DNA of 47,990 nucleotides from Polyrhizophydium stewartii (taxonomy: Eukaryota > Chytridiomycota > Chytridiomycetes > Rhizophydiales), in contig JADGIZ010000016.1 in assembly GCA_027604665.1 (NCBI GenBank), forward strand, positions 1 to 47,990, in the 5' to 3' direction. Positions within the stretch are counted from its first letter, which is position 1, and each line of letters opens with the position of its first letter. This document shows, piece after piece, positions 10,639-22,200 of this stretch. The position numbers and the translations under genes are program-made. Below the pieces are notes generated by a model. That model worked only from the letters and a program-made list of their open reading frames with translations. It did not search any database and was not told the origin of the DNA.

Positions 10639-13600
10639 TCCCGCGCCGCCTGCTGTCAAAGCCGCCGAGACGGCCCGCCCCGACTCGGCCGTCCTGCCAG
10701 CGGATCTGTCCAAGCGAAAGAACAAGCTGCGCGACCGCACCGGAAAGGGCGACACCAAGCCAATTGCCGTGGGCGACGAGCCGCTCGACGGCCCAGACAT
10801 CTACTACCTTTTGCGTGACTTTGACAGCCCAGGCTTCCTCAAGGCGCTCATGGAGGAGACGGACGTGCCCATCAGCGCCGTGTTCCGGCTCGAGGATCTG
10901 CCTGGCCAGACAGTTCCCATTTCCGGCACATCCGGCCAGAGCAAGCGCGCAACGCCCCAGACGGATCCCGCCAGCAACGCAGCCGCCGCCGGCTTCACCG
11001 CCTCTGGCCCTGGTGGGCCACCTGGCGCGTCGGGGCTCTCGCCGCCTTGCGCGACCGCAAACGCGTCGTGGGCATCCCTGCATCTGCATGCGCACAGGTC
11101 GCCCGAGTCGTCGCCGTGGAAGCAGACGGCATGGTGCAGCATCATGCAGAACGAGATCAAGGACTACAAGGACCTCTTTGACATGATCGCGCGTCGCATC
11201 TACGGCGTTCTCGAGAGCCGAAAGACATACCAGAGCTACTACAACAACGACATCAGCATCTTTGTGCCCGAGGCCGACCAGAGCATGACGGTGCGCAACG
11301 ATATGCGCTACTACGACTATCTGTGCAATACGGCTGCGGCTTTTGGCGCCGTCAACGTCGAGGTCATCCTCTCCCTCGCGCTCGAGCATCTCGCAAAGAC
11401 GCTCGCTGGTGCCGCTGGTGCAGCCGGCGGCGCAACACAGGCCGTCGCGGCGCTCGAAGACGACGCTGCCTCGGCCTCAGATCATCTCCTTCCGCATGAC
11501 GTGCAGCCCGAAGAGGCCGGGCTCCTGTCGCTTTACTTTGAGCGTGCTGTGGGGAAACTTGCCCTCGATGTCAAATACCTCGAGGATCTGAGCGCGTCCC
11601 TCTCGCGCCTCAAGACCAAGCAGTCATCTGGGATGTGAGTTTAGAGTCGAAGCGTCGCATATCTTGGCGTTGACAGGAAGCTGAGCCTCCGTCTGCAATC
11701 ATCAGTGGTCTGGTTCAGTTCAACAACGAGAACTTGCTTGTCGCGTCGATGATCAAGCCGCTCGCTGCATTGGGTCTTGCGCCGGCCGAGATGATTAGCC
11801 GCATCTCTCAAACGTTTAAATGCAACCACCTCATCAACTTTATGCGAGGCCTGCCAGACGTTGGCCCACTCGACATTGGCGCGCTCCTTCGCGAAAAGGT
11901 GCTGCAAAAGACAGAGTTCTGCAGAGTGTGCTCTGTTAAGCCGGTCGAGTCAACCCTGGACCAGTTCCTTCTGCAACTCAACTTTGACCGCCTGCTCAAG
12001 GACAAGTGCGACGCGAGTGCGCCGCCTGTGCCGTTCCATGCGTGGTGCTGGACCGAGATGCACGATGCTCCCGTGCTTCCACAGCTTCTGCAGAAAGCCA
12101 TGCTCGACAGGCCCGACGTGACGTACAAGTTCAAAAGAGGCAGCGGATGTCTCCTTGTCGCACTCACGAGTCCTGGCCCAATTGGCGCGTCGAAGCACGA
12201 ATCCACCAGGACGATTCAAGTGCGAACAAAGGTTGGCTTTTCCATGTTTTACGACCTGCACGAGCATCCACCAACTGGCCTCTCCAAGCAAGTCTCTCCG
12301 GCCCAAGCGGCAGGAACTGGGTCGGGAAGCGCAGTTTTCGCACCTTCGCCGAGCCAGGTAAGTGCCCCGGCGCAGGCAACTGCCGTCGGCGCCTCGCAGG
12401 CAGGATCGGCATCTGCGTCAGCGAGTGTTCCAGCAACGCCAAGCTCGGCGCCGGCTGGCCAGCGAAGCGATCGCGCCGAGACCCAAAAATACGTGTACTC
12501 GGGCATGGATCAGATCATCCAGATCCAGGAGCAGTCCTCTTACCTGTATCCCGTGGGCATCATCATGCGCTCGCACAAGCTGTCGTCGCGCAGCTTTGGA
12601 AAGAGTGAGCCTTCGCAGAAATGCAGATTGTATCGCTGACAGCAGGCGTGCTGACGCCCTCTCAAGGCGGTTACCACGTCATCTCCTGGAACGACAATGT
12701 GATATCCTTTGCCGGGGACTCAATGGCCAAAGGCGGGCCGCACTTTTCCGCGACATTCAACGACGGCGGTGCTTTCTCTTGCTCCAAAAGCCCGCAGGGT
12801 TTCCAGGCGCAGGCGTCGACGCAAGCGGGGCTGGTCGTGACTTACCTCGACGGCGGAGCAATTGCCCAGCGCACGAACGGAAAGACAATGGGCATTTACT
12901 CGAAGCGCACGGATACAGAGATCAGCCGCGTGCTCCTCCCAATGGTGCGCGTGATAGCCACTGCCTGCCTGCTGGAATACCAAAGCTCGTTTATCATCCA
13001 ACTTACCGCGTGGTTTTGCTTCAATGGTTGCATATGACAGGGCACCGTGGTCCGGTACTTTGACGACGACTCTGCACAGGTGCTCTATGCGGACGGCTCC
13101 ATAGCCAACCAGAGTGCCACGCGCGAGATCACACGGGTCGACTGCAACGGCACAAAGTTCTCGGCCGAGAAACCAGGATCCGTGCCGACTCCGCAGTCGC
13201 CGCTGCAAGCATCGCCCACAACCGCTCCAACTCAAGCGGCGCAGCAGCCGTCGCAAGCTCCAGTGCAAGCACAGGCGCAAACTCAAGCTCAAGCCCAGGC
13301 GCAGGCTCAAGCAGGCGTGCATCAGTCGCACAACTTGCTCGCCGTGCCCGGGGCTCAGGCCAAGAACGAACAGCTCAAGGTCTCGCGCGAGCGAAGCATC
13401 CCTTCCAAGCGAGTCGTGTTCACGCGCGAGGATCTCGTCACGATTGTTTGTGAAGAAGACGGAAGCATCGTGACGCAACACGCCGATGGAACCACGTTCA
13501 ACACGACCCCGCTTGTTCGCGCAGTTGTTGAATGCCCCGGCCTCGCCACAGTGACATTCCAGCCAGGCAAAGACAACACACAGCTGCTGCCCTCGTTTTC

Positions 13601-16141
13601 AATCGAGCGCCAGTGTGCCGCGCCTCCTCAGCACGACGCAGCAGCGAACGCGGCACACCCAACTACGCCATCGACACCAACTGCGCCAATTGGCGCGGCC
13701 CAGCCCGAGGGATTGACATTCAAGATAACAAAGGCGAGTGCATTGTGCGAGGCTCGTTTATCAACGCTGGCAGCTGACCTTGCTCGATAGAACGACATGA
13801 CGATCGAGCTCGAGCCGTCTGGCCGCATCCGGATTGAGCTGTCTGCGTTTGGGCTGGACTCTGGTGTGCCGCCGCGCATCATCCAGGCCGACTGGCGCAA
13901 GGGCTCCATCAGCTACCAGGATGTGGACGGTCGGACGTTTATGATGGACGAGTCTGGTCGTGCCGAAGTAAGCGCTGCGTCCCTGCCATGAGCTTTCGCG
14001 GCTATGCACCGATTCCTAACTGCGACGATGTGACTTCCAGATTGCGCAGCCTGCCCCTGATGCTGCTCCGCCACAGCTTATCCGCAGCTTTGGCGGTCGC
14101 CTGCTTCGAGAGCGGCTCAAGCAGACCGCGGCTCCCACCCTCGTTCTCGGCAACCAGCCGCGGCTCTTTGCGATCTTCCACGACGGCACAGGGCAGGAGC
14201 TGCTGACAGACGACGATGTACTGCGTTTCTTCCAGAGTCACAAGCCGAGCTTCCAGCAAGCCAACGAAGAGGTTGCCGAAGATCCGTCGTCGGTCGCGGT
14301 GACGACAATCACCAAGATCGCGCCAACCGACGGATCAGAACCCATCATGGTTTACCGGCAGGTGAAAGCCATCTGACCGGTAGCCCAGCTGTCAATTTCA
14401 ATGTCTGATACTGCCCGGCAGATGCGACGGCAACCCGTGCTTGACGAAGCGACCAGAAAGAAGTTAGAAGTCGAGTTTGCGGCGTTTGAGGCACGGCGTG
14501 CGAGTCGCACCGAGCCCGCCGTGGCTCCCAACGCTCAGACGGACGGCTCGCGCGAGAACACGCCCAGCGCAGGCCGGAATCGCCTGACGTTTGGGCAGAA
14601 TCGGGTTGCCACCGAAGAGGCCATTGTGCTTAAATACTGCTTGCGCGAGGACCTCGCATTACGCAATCAGCGCCAAACAGTGAGCCGAAGCCGCCTCGCA
14701 ACCGACAGAGATGGCCCATGGCTAACGCAGACTGGATCTGAAGCCTGCTGGGTCGACAAAAAACGAGTCGGTGAGTCTGGCTTGAAGTGCCGCACGACGG
14801 TAGGGGCTGACCGAGATGCCGCAGCCTGCATCACATCAGTCATGGCGCAAGCCGCGGGTGATCCAGCTCGCACCAAAGCCAGCCCATTCCGACGGAGCTG
14901 CTGCTCGCAAGCCCGCGCGCCAACCGCTTCGCATCGAGGGAGTCGATGTCAAGTATTTTGATGCGCCAGAGGGCAAAACGTTCCTGTCGGCACAGCAGGC
15001 CGTGAGTGGTTTGCATGTGAAATGCATTCTCCAGAAACAGATCCAGTCGCTGAACCGCGATCCAGAAGCAGCAGACGGCAGCAGAGCCAGAGCACTCTCC
15101 ACGCCTTGCTTCCGGTGTATCTCCTCGGGTTTCGGGTGCACGCACGGCAGAAGCTGTAGGTTTACTCATGCTCGACAAAGCAATGCCCTTCTCTAACCCC
15201 GCGCCGGTCTCACGATCCAGCCAAAGGATGTGGCCGAGCCACAATCCGCCCCCGCCGCGGAGACGCACCGCGTGCCATCGAGTGAGGTGCGTGGCGCGCA
15301 GGCGGCGAATGCAGCCAGAGTTGTGACTATGGCTGATACGGACTTTAGAGACCCAAATCGGCCAAGTCGGTCAAGATCGCAGTGTCGCCGCCTACTCCCG
15401 CGCCGCCTGAACCCGCTGGCATCGCTTCCAGTGAGCCGGCGGAGCCAGATCAGGAAGAGAAAGGCAAGTCAGCGAATGCAGGCGACACAGCGGGCACGGC
15501 AGAAAAGGCCCGCAAGCTGGTGCTCCCGGCGGCGATCCGAGGGGCTCGTCCGGGAGCCGAGCCGAACACAAAGTACCTCAAACAAGAGGCAAATGCACGC
15601 CGCCAGATCCGCACTGCTTCGACGACGCCGATCCGCAAGACAGACTGTGGGGGCTGGTATATGAACTGCGCTCGCTGCAGGCATTTGCTGACCATGCGAA
15701 TTGCAGCCAACTACGGTCTCGGAGGCTTTGTGGTGCTGCCCGGCCAGTGCAAGTTTGGCGCGGTGGACGAGGAGGGCGACTACGAGGCGGTCTTGACAAT
15801 GACAAACGTGGGCATCGACTCGACGCGGTTCTCCATCAGGCAGCCCAAGACGCCGGGGCTGCGCGCCGAGTTCAAGCCCGGCCCCGTCGCGCCGGGCATG
15901 TCGACGCAGATCGTGGTCAAGCTCTCTGGGGCTGGAGTGGCCAAAGCGGCTGGACTGGGCAAGCTGCGTGACGAGCTCCAGATCGTGTCCGAGAGCGAGA
16001 TCCTGCATGTGCCGATCACCGCTGGTGAGACTCGCTACGTCGATGGGGCGTTGCTGGCCCCCCGCCCGCCCAGTGCTGATGCCCGCCGGACCAATCCCAG
16101 CCGTCATCGGGCACAAGAGCTCCGACGTCGTCAAAGAATGA
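9659..16141 (+). CDS. SPAG17: SPAG17/PF6-like axonemal central-pair protein
   Basis: A multi-exon gene of about 1700+ residues. Exons are 9659-9730, 9843-9925, 10018-10087, 10183-10528, 10593-11634, 11706-12604, 12667-12944, 13041-13733, 13791-13967, 14041-14361 and 14422-14679 (phases consistent), then several less certain exons to the stop at 16141. SPAG17 hallmarks: IYYLLRDFDSPGFLKALMEE; KYVYSGMDQIIQIQEQSSYL; VVRYFDDDSAQVLYADGSI; RGARPGAEPNTKYL; and a C-terminal ASH-like beta domain with CKFGAVDEEGDYEAVLTMTN and GPVAPGMSTQIVVKL. The protein builds the C1a projection of the ciliary central pair, so this gene implies a motile flagellum. Low-complexity inserts (poly-Ala, QA repeats) are unlike animal orthologues. 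Splicing between 14680 and 15360 is unresolved: a 40-nt exon near 14731-14770 does not phase cleanly. Confidence 0.85.
10529..10592 (+). other. GC-AG intron of SPAG17 abutting a CAG repeat
   Basis: The donor AAAG|GCAAGT is a strong GC-type consensus, with CTGAT at 10571 as the likely branch site. The 64-nt length is what the reading-frame change from SPAG17 exon 4 to exon 5 requires. CAG acceptors further into the repeat (from 10598 on) keep the same phase. Confidence 0.72.
10595..10638 (+). repeat. CAG/GCA microsatellite encoding poly-alanine
   Basis: An uninterrupted GCA repeat (44 nt, about 15 codons) is read as alanine in the spliced SPAG17 frame. It starts immediately after the upstream intron acceptor. 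Confidence 0.9.
13255..13316 (+). repeat. Gln-Ala dipeptide repeat in SPAG17
   Basis: An imperfect 6-nt repeat (CAAGCx/CAGGCx) encodes alternating Gln and Ala inside a linker between the two beta-rich regions of the SPAG17-like protein. Confidence 0.8.
13734..13790 (+). other. Second GC-AG intron of SPAG17
   Basis: The donor is AAAG|GCGAGT, with CTGAC at 13774 and acceptor GATAG at 13790. The 57-nt length preserves frame and removes an in-frame TAG, joining TFKITK to NDMTIELEPSGR. The available GT donors (13738, 13745) give wrong phases. Confidence 0.72.
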
Positions 16142-16265
16142 AGGCTGCCTTCCCTCTCGCCTTCAACCGCCCCTGCCGACACTCTCTCTGGGCCAGAGCC
16201 ACCCCCACGCAGCCGCACCAACGCCGACTGGGGTCGAGCCGCATCAACATTCAGCGCCTGGCGTC

Positions 16266-19200
16266 ATGGCGCCCCTCAGCGCGAGCACACTCACCGACCA
16301 GCTCTTGTCCGACCGACAGAGGGTGAGACGCTCCGCCGAGCTGCCTGCGGGCTCCTGGCCGCGGACGGCCGCTGCTGGCCGCTGCTCCGTCCGCTGACCG
16401 TCCGTCGCACCGGGGTCCAGGAGCGTAAGGCTGGCCTGGCTCTCCTGGCAGACGTGCTGAGCTGGCCTCCGGACGCCGACCCGTTCAGGGCCAAGGACTG
16501 GCAGACCATCGGCGACAAGTTCTGCATCTTCGCCTCCTCAGAGCGGCGCACGGCCGCCGCCGCCTCAGGGCACGGGGCATCTCGCGGCGGCCGCGGCGCG
16601 GCAAGCACAACGGCTCCGGCGCCGCTCGTCGTCGGCAGCGTCCTTGTGCGGCTTTTCGACCGCTGCCTTGCAACGTCTCCGCCGCCAGCCATCTTGGGCC
16701 GGTTGCTGGAGCACGTCCTTGAGACCCTCGAGGCCTACGCCGGCGCCGGCGGCGACCCGGACGCCTGGCAGCCACTGAGGTTCCACTACGCCCAGGCGCT
16801 GAGCCGCTTGCTTCGAGTGGCTCCCTTGCGCGAGCATCTCAAGCCGGCCAAGTGGGACAGCATCTTCTTGTGCCTTTCACGGCTCCTTGCTCCTCCAGAG
16901 CAGGCAGGCGGCATGCAGGCTGACGGCCGCGCGGGAGCCGCCGATCTGGCCGAGTCGTTCGCACTGCTGGTCTCGGGCTTCCACTTGCAGCACATCCTCA
17001 GACGCTCGGGCGATATCCTCACAGTGATCGGCTCGCATCTGGCCGCCTTCCAGAAAGAGTCGCAGCTGTCCGCATATCTGGTCGGCTCGGCGCTCTTTGT
17101 TCTCGTGCACATGGGAGCCGACATCATCGACGGATGCCTCAACGCCCTCGACAAGCTCATGCCCGCCGTGTTGAATCTGTGGACCGCCATGTCCCCGGAG
17201 CTCAAGACGCAGGTTCTGAGCATCTCGCGCGTGTTCATGCTTCTCTACAGCGTCGAATCGGAGCTGAATCCTGTCATGGTCAGCATCGCGCACCGCATTG
17301 CGTCGTGCATCATCTCCGACCTTCCTTTCAGACTCTCGACGGCCGCCGGCGACCTCATCTTTGACGCCATTCAGACCCAGCCCACGCACATTGTCAAAGG
17401 GGCACTGGCGAGCCATCGGAACGTAGGTCGGACAACAAACGTCGAGCACCCCATCCTCGAAATCGATCTCGCCGCAACGCTGCTTTGCTGGCAGCTCCAG
17501 TTTTCCGATGAGCTTCAGAAAAACGACGCAACGTACGTCAAGGTCGAGCAGGACGACGGCGAGTCCGAACACACTCAGCCCAAGCGCTACCGTCTCTCCA
17601 TCCCGCTCTTGAGCAACGAGATCCAGCACGCTTTGACTCCTGCAGCCCAGCACAGACAGCGCGCGCTCGCGCTCCAGATCCTCGCCGTTGCTGCGACGCG
17701 CAACTGGCAGCTGTGCGGCCCGCTTGTTCGTGGCGCGGTTCCGAGCATCGTGTCCCTGCTCTCGGCAAAGAGCGCGGATGTCGAAGAGGCGGCACTCATG
17801 GTGCTCCATGTGTTTGTCAGCCACGTCGAGCTGCCGGATTCAGCCACTTTCACCAAGACGCCGCCACTCCTTTCGTCCACGTCGGCGTCGCATCACTCGT
17901 CCGCAGCCACCTCGGTCATGTCCTCCCCGGGGCCTGATGCGATGCAAGGCGTCATCACCTCGCACGCGACTGCATCGACGTTTGGCGTGCAGGACATCTG
18001 GGACGCGGTCTTTTCCAAGCTTCGCCGAGCGGCGGATCTTGCCGAAATGCGCTTCGCGCTGCTGTCAACCATCCTGCGACGCAAACTGATCCGCAACGAA
18101 TCAAAGCTTGCGCAGGATTACCGCGACTTGCTCGACTCGGGGATGCACCAGGATGATCGGCTCGTGTCGCCGTCCGAAGTCACCTTCCATTCGTTCTCGG
18201 CGCGTCTACTTGGTGCCAACAAGAGCCAGTTGCGCCGGCTGGGCAAATGGGGCGCCTCGAGGCTTCGATGCATTGCCCTGGCGGACCACCAGACCATCGG
18301 AGCTGCGCAACTTTCGGCCCTTTCAGATCTGGTTCTGCTTCCCCTCGGCTTCGAGCCGGTGGCCCGGCAAGTGCCCGAAGCCGCGGCCCCTGTGCGAGAG
18401 CAGCCTTGTACTTTGCCCGGAGGCACGCTGCTGCTTGAGTGCCGTCTGATCAGCCTGTCGAGGCAGATCTGCATTCTCTCCCACGCAACGCCTCTCAAGC
18501 GCCTCCTTGCGTCCGACGACCAGCAGATTGTTCTCGGCGACGCGCATGCCCATCAACTTCTCGAGACGCTTCAGGGACAATCAGGGGCAGGCGTCTCCAC
18601 CGAGTTTCGCTTTCCGCCCGCACACGCACCGTATTCTCTCTCCCACGAGGGCCTGACCGAGCTCGCCGACTGCCTTGACGAGATGGTCAAGTGTATCGAC
18701 GCCCTCTCCGCAACTCAAGATGAAGGTTCGAGCCACCAGACCGCGGCTTCGTCGACGCCGATGCCGACACTATCATCCGACGCGGCTGGCAAAGTTGCTC
18801 GCCAGTCGAACTCCTCGCGATTTGCCAAGCCGAATGTCAAGCGTGAAGATGCTGCTGCAGCGCTGCGACCCACGGGCAACAGGCTCTTGCAAGCGCAGTC
18901 GATTGTACTGTTTGCTCTCGTGCGCATCATCCAGACCGTGCTGCACGTGCCGCATGCCTCATCTGGTGCTTTGCAGACCGCCTCGTTTGTGAGCCTGCTC
19001 GAATCCCTTCGGCAGCTCGGCGAGTCGTGGCGCGAGGGCATGCAGGAGTTGTGTGCTGCGCGCGATGAGTCCGCGACCGGAATGCTCGCCTCAATTGTGG
19101 GCTGGATGCGCATCCTCGAGGCTTGCGCGCCGCCAGTTGCGAGCACAGCCCTAGACGCCAAGATCGAGGCGGCCGGTTCGTCCTTGCTTCCGTCGTTTTC

Positions 19201-22200
19201 TCTCATGGCCGACGGGCTCGCATCCTCGCTCTCGCTCGAGCCAAGCTTCACCGATACCAGCATTCTCGACCGAGAGCGCTCGCTGCTTTGGCCCTTGGAT
19301 CCGTTCGTCTGTTTGTCTGTGCTCGAGGCGTTTTGCAGCAATGCCGATGCCGACAGATCGCAGCCGCCCGTATTGCCCGTCGGCACCGGCAGAGGCGGCG
19401 ATGCCGACAACCAAGCGAGCAGCAGCGCAGCGGGCCGGAGCCTCGCCTCCAGCAACCGATCTCAGCCGCGGCAACCCAAGAGCACCATCAACTTCATGGA
19501 GATTGCAGAGTATGGCATGGCCATTCCAGACCAGCTGCTCGGCCACATTGCCCGGCTGCAGCTTGTCCGGCGGCTGCGTCAGTCGTTCACGCAGGCGGCG
19601 GCCAAAGCACCCCTTGGCGACTTGGCGATCCGCTTCTTTTTGTGCGAGCTCAAGCCGCGACCTGATTCATTCGCAACCAGGTGCCAAGAGCTTTTGACTT
19701 GGTCGTCGGGGCTTGGAAGCGCAAGCAGCTTAGGTGCAGTTGCAGACATATTCGATGCTGCGCTCAGTTTGCGCGAGGACTACGAGTTCGAGTCGAACGA
19801 GCTGGCGCTGTTGTTGTGTTTGGACACATGCACCGCGCTGTTCCCAAATCTGGCGGGCCAGCATCTCGCTGGCAAGGCTGCCGACGAGCGGCATCAGCGA
19901 CTTGCGACGAAGCTCACAGAACTCGCCTGCTCTCTTGTTAAGAAGTCAACTGACGGGGCCATGTCGACCCGGGCGCAGCTGAGGTTGATGACCCTGCTGC
20001 TTGCAATCCTCGTATACGATCCGCATCAGCAGATCATTGTTAATTTCTCGCCCGCGGCGTCGCTGGTTGCCATGCTCGAGTCAAGCAGCCTCGTTCTGAA
20101 GCTTCTTTGGGCCCGAAACGCGAGCGCCTGCATCTTCGAGACCATCGACCCGGCGGACTATGACCGCATCTTCCGCGATATATTGCAGCGACTCGGCACC
20201 GAGCCAGACGACCGCGCCGAGACCATCGCGACCTGCGCTGTTTTGTGGAGCGTCGTCGTGGCGAGCAAGGCAACGTGTATCCCAGCCATCGCCGCGATGC
20301 TTCGGCTCGCGACGCCTGACACCGCAAGCGACGTGAGCGCGATCGTGGCACAACTTGCTGAGCATCTGGGCTTTGCAGGTTCTCAATCGCTGCTGGCAGT
20401 GGTGCTCGAGGATCTACTCCGCGAAATTGGCGACGTTCGTTTGCTTCCCGAGGCGCTTGGTGCTCTTGGCACTCCTGAGAGCGACTCCCTCGCATTCCAG
20501 GTTGAAATCATCATCCCGTATGCCGCGAGGCAAGGCGTTCTCGACGACTATCTTGAAAGCCTGCGAGATCGGACCGACGCACTCAAGAACCGGTTTGCGT
20601 ATGTTTACGGCATGATGCTCCCGATGACATTCGACGCGTTGCTGGGCGAGCAGGTTGGTGGCGTGCATCTCGCTCGGCCGTGGAGTTAGAAGGCGCAAGC
20701 TGATGGCTTTTTTGCTGACGCTCAACCGATACCAGGTCAAGCTTGCGATCAAAAAGGTTGTCGAGGCTTGCGGCATGTCTCACTCGGAGCTCTCGAGAGA
20801 GCTCAGTCGAAACTCGGCGGCAGTTGTTCTGGCGATCCTATCGAGCATCAACAGCGCCGGGGACCTCGATGAGCTTGACCCGGCCATCGACCCAGACATC
20901 CGCCTCGCCCTTGCGCAAATGCAGCCCTGGGTTCCGCCGCCGTCAACGCATCTGCACGGAACGTCGATCGCGTCCATGGCATTCGCGCAGCACCCGCTGC
21001 CACCCAAGTCGGCTGCCTTTGCCGCTGCTCCACCGACGCTGGGCCACGCAATGAGCGCGCTCGAGGCACTTCGGAGCGCCATCGGATCGAACGCCGTGTC
21101 CGACATGCTTCGCCCGCAGCGGCTTTACAAGATGGTCCACAACCTGCATCTCGGCCTCGACATGGACAAGCTTCCTGTGCATCGGCGCCGCTTGATGCTC
21201 AACTCCTATCGCGTCTTTCTGGTCATTGCTGGTGCACACGCTTTCCATCCACTTATCTTCCGCACAGTCATCCAGCACCTGCTCAAGTACGCGGAGCATG
21301 AGGCCACGCTCGGGACGTCGTGCGCGATTATGGCCTTTCTTGTCGAGCGGGCGTTCCACACAGGCTTCAAGAAGAACCTCAGCGAGAACCTTGTGCAGCT
21401 GTGCTCGTCGCTCGCCAAGATTGCAGTCGATTATCAGCGACGCGCGGCTGCCCTGTCGGCGCAAGCACAGTCGCCGTTGCCTGGCAGCAGCTCTGACCAG
21501 CAGCCGGGATTCCAAATGCCCAATCGGCCGCTGCAGTCAATGGCACTCGCAGACGCCGCTGTGCTGAACTGGGCAGCAGAGTCAATTGTAGCGCTTTTTG
21601 AGACGGTTTTGCGGCTGGTCGAGGGGTGTGACGGGATGCCGATCCAGTTAGCGCTTCTCGGCGTCGACTCGGAGAATGTTTTGTTTCAGCGTTTGATGGC
21701 CAAGTATTCGCCGAGTCAGATTGCGCCAGAGGTCCTTAAGAAGGCGCTGCTCGACCATCCCGTGCGCTCGCCCGCCCCGATTCGCCATCTACAGCGGCAG
21801 CTTGACGGCCACGGGCTGCCAGGCTGGCTGGCGGCCGAGAGCTTGCCTTTACTGACTGCGCGGCTCCGTGTGCTTGTACGCTCGGAAGCCGACCCAAGCA
21901 TATCCTCGAGCTTGCGCACCGAGGCCGCTAAATGCCTTGGCAAGCTTGACGCGCTGGCACCGAATGTGCACTCGGTCGGCGACGATCTGCTGCTGGCACC
22001 AGACCAACGGCCACCGACATCAGCATCTCCGCCGCAGTGTCACGAGGGGTGTCTTGTGGCAATGCGTCATCTCATCGCCGCGCTGTTTGAGCCAAATCTC
22101 GAGATCGCCTCCATCGCATCGCGCACGCTCATGACCGTGGCCGCGACCGCGGATGGCCGCGCCGCGATCCAAAACCTGAGCGCGCGTGAGGCGTCTTATA

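Noticed and set aside
14374..14401. Stop codon at 14374 and ATG at 14401 as evidence for two genes in the SPAG17 locus
   Set aside because: The stop lies in a GTGAAA...CGGCAG intron (14362-14421) whose removal keeps frame, and SPAG17-type C-terminal domains continue beyond it.
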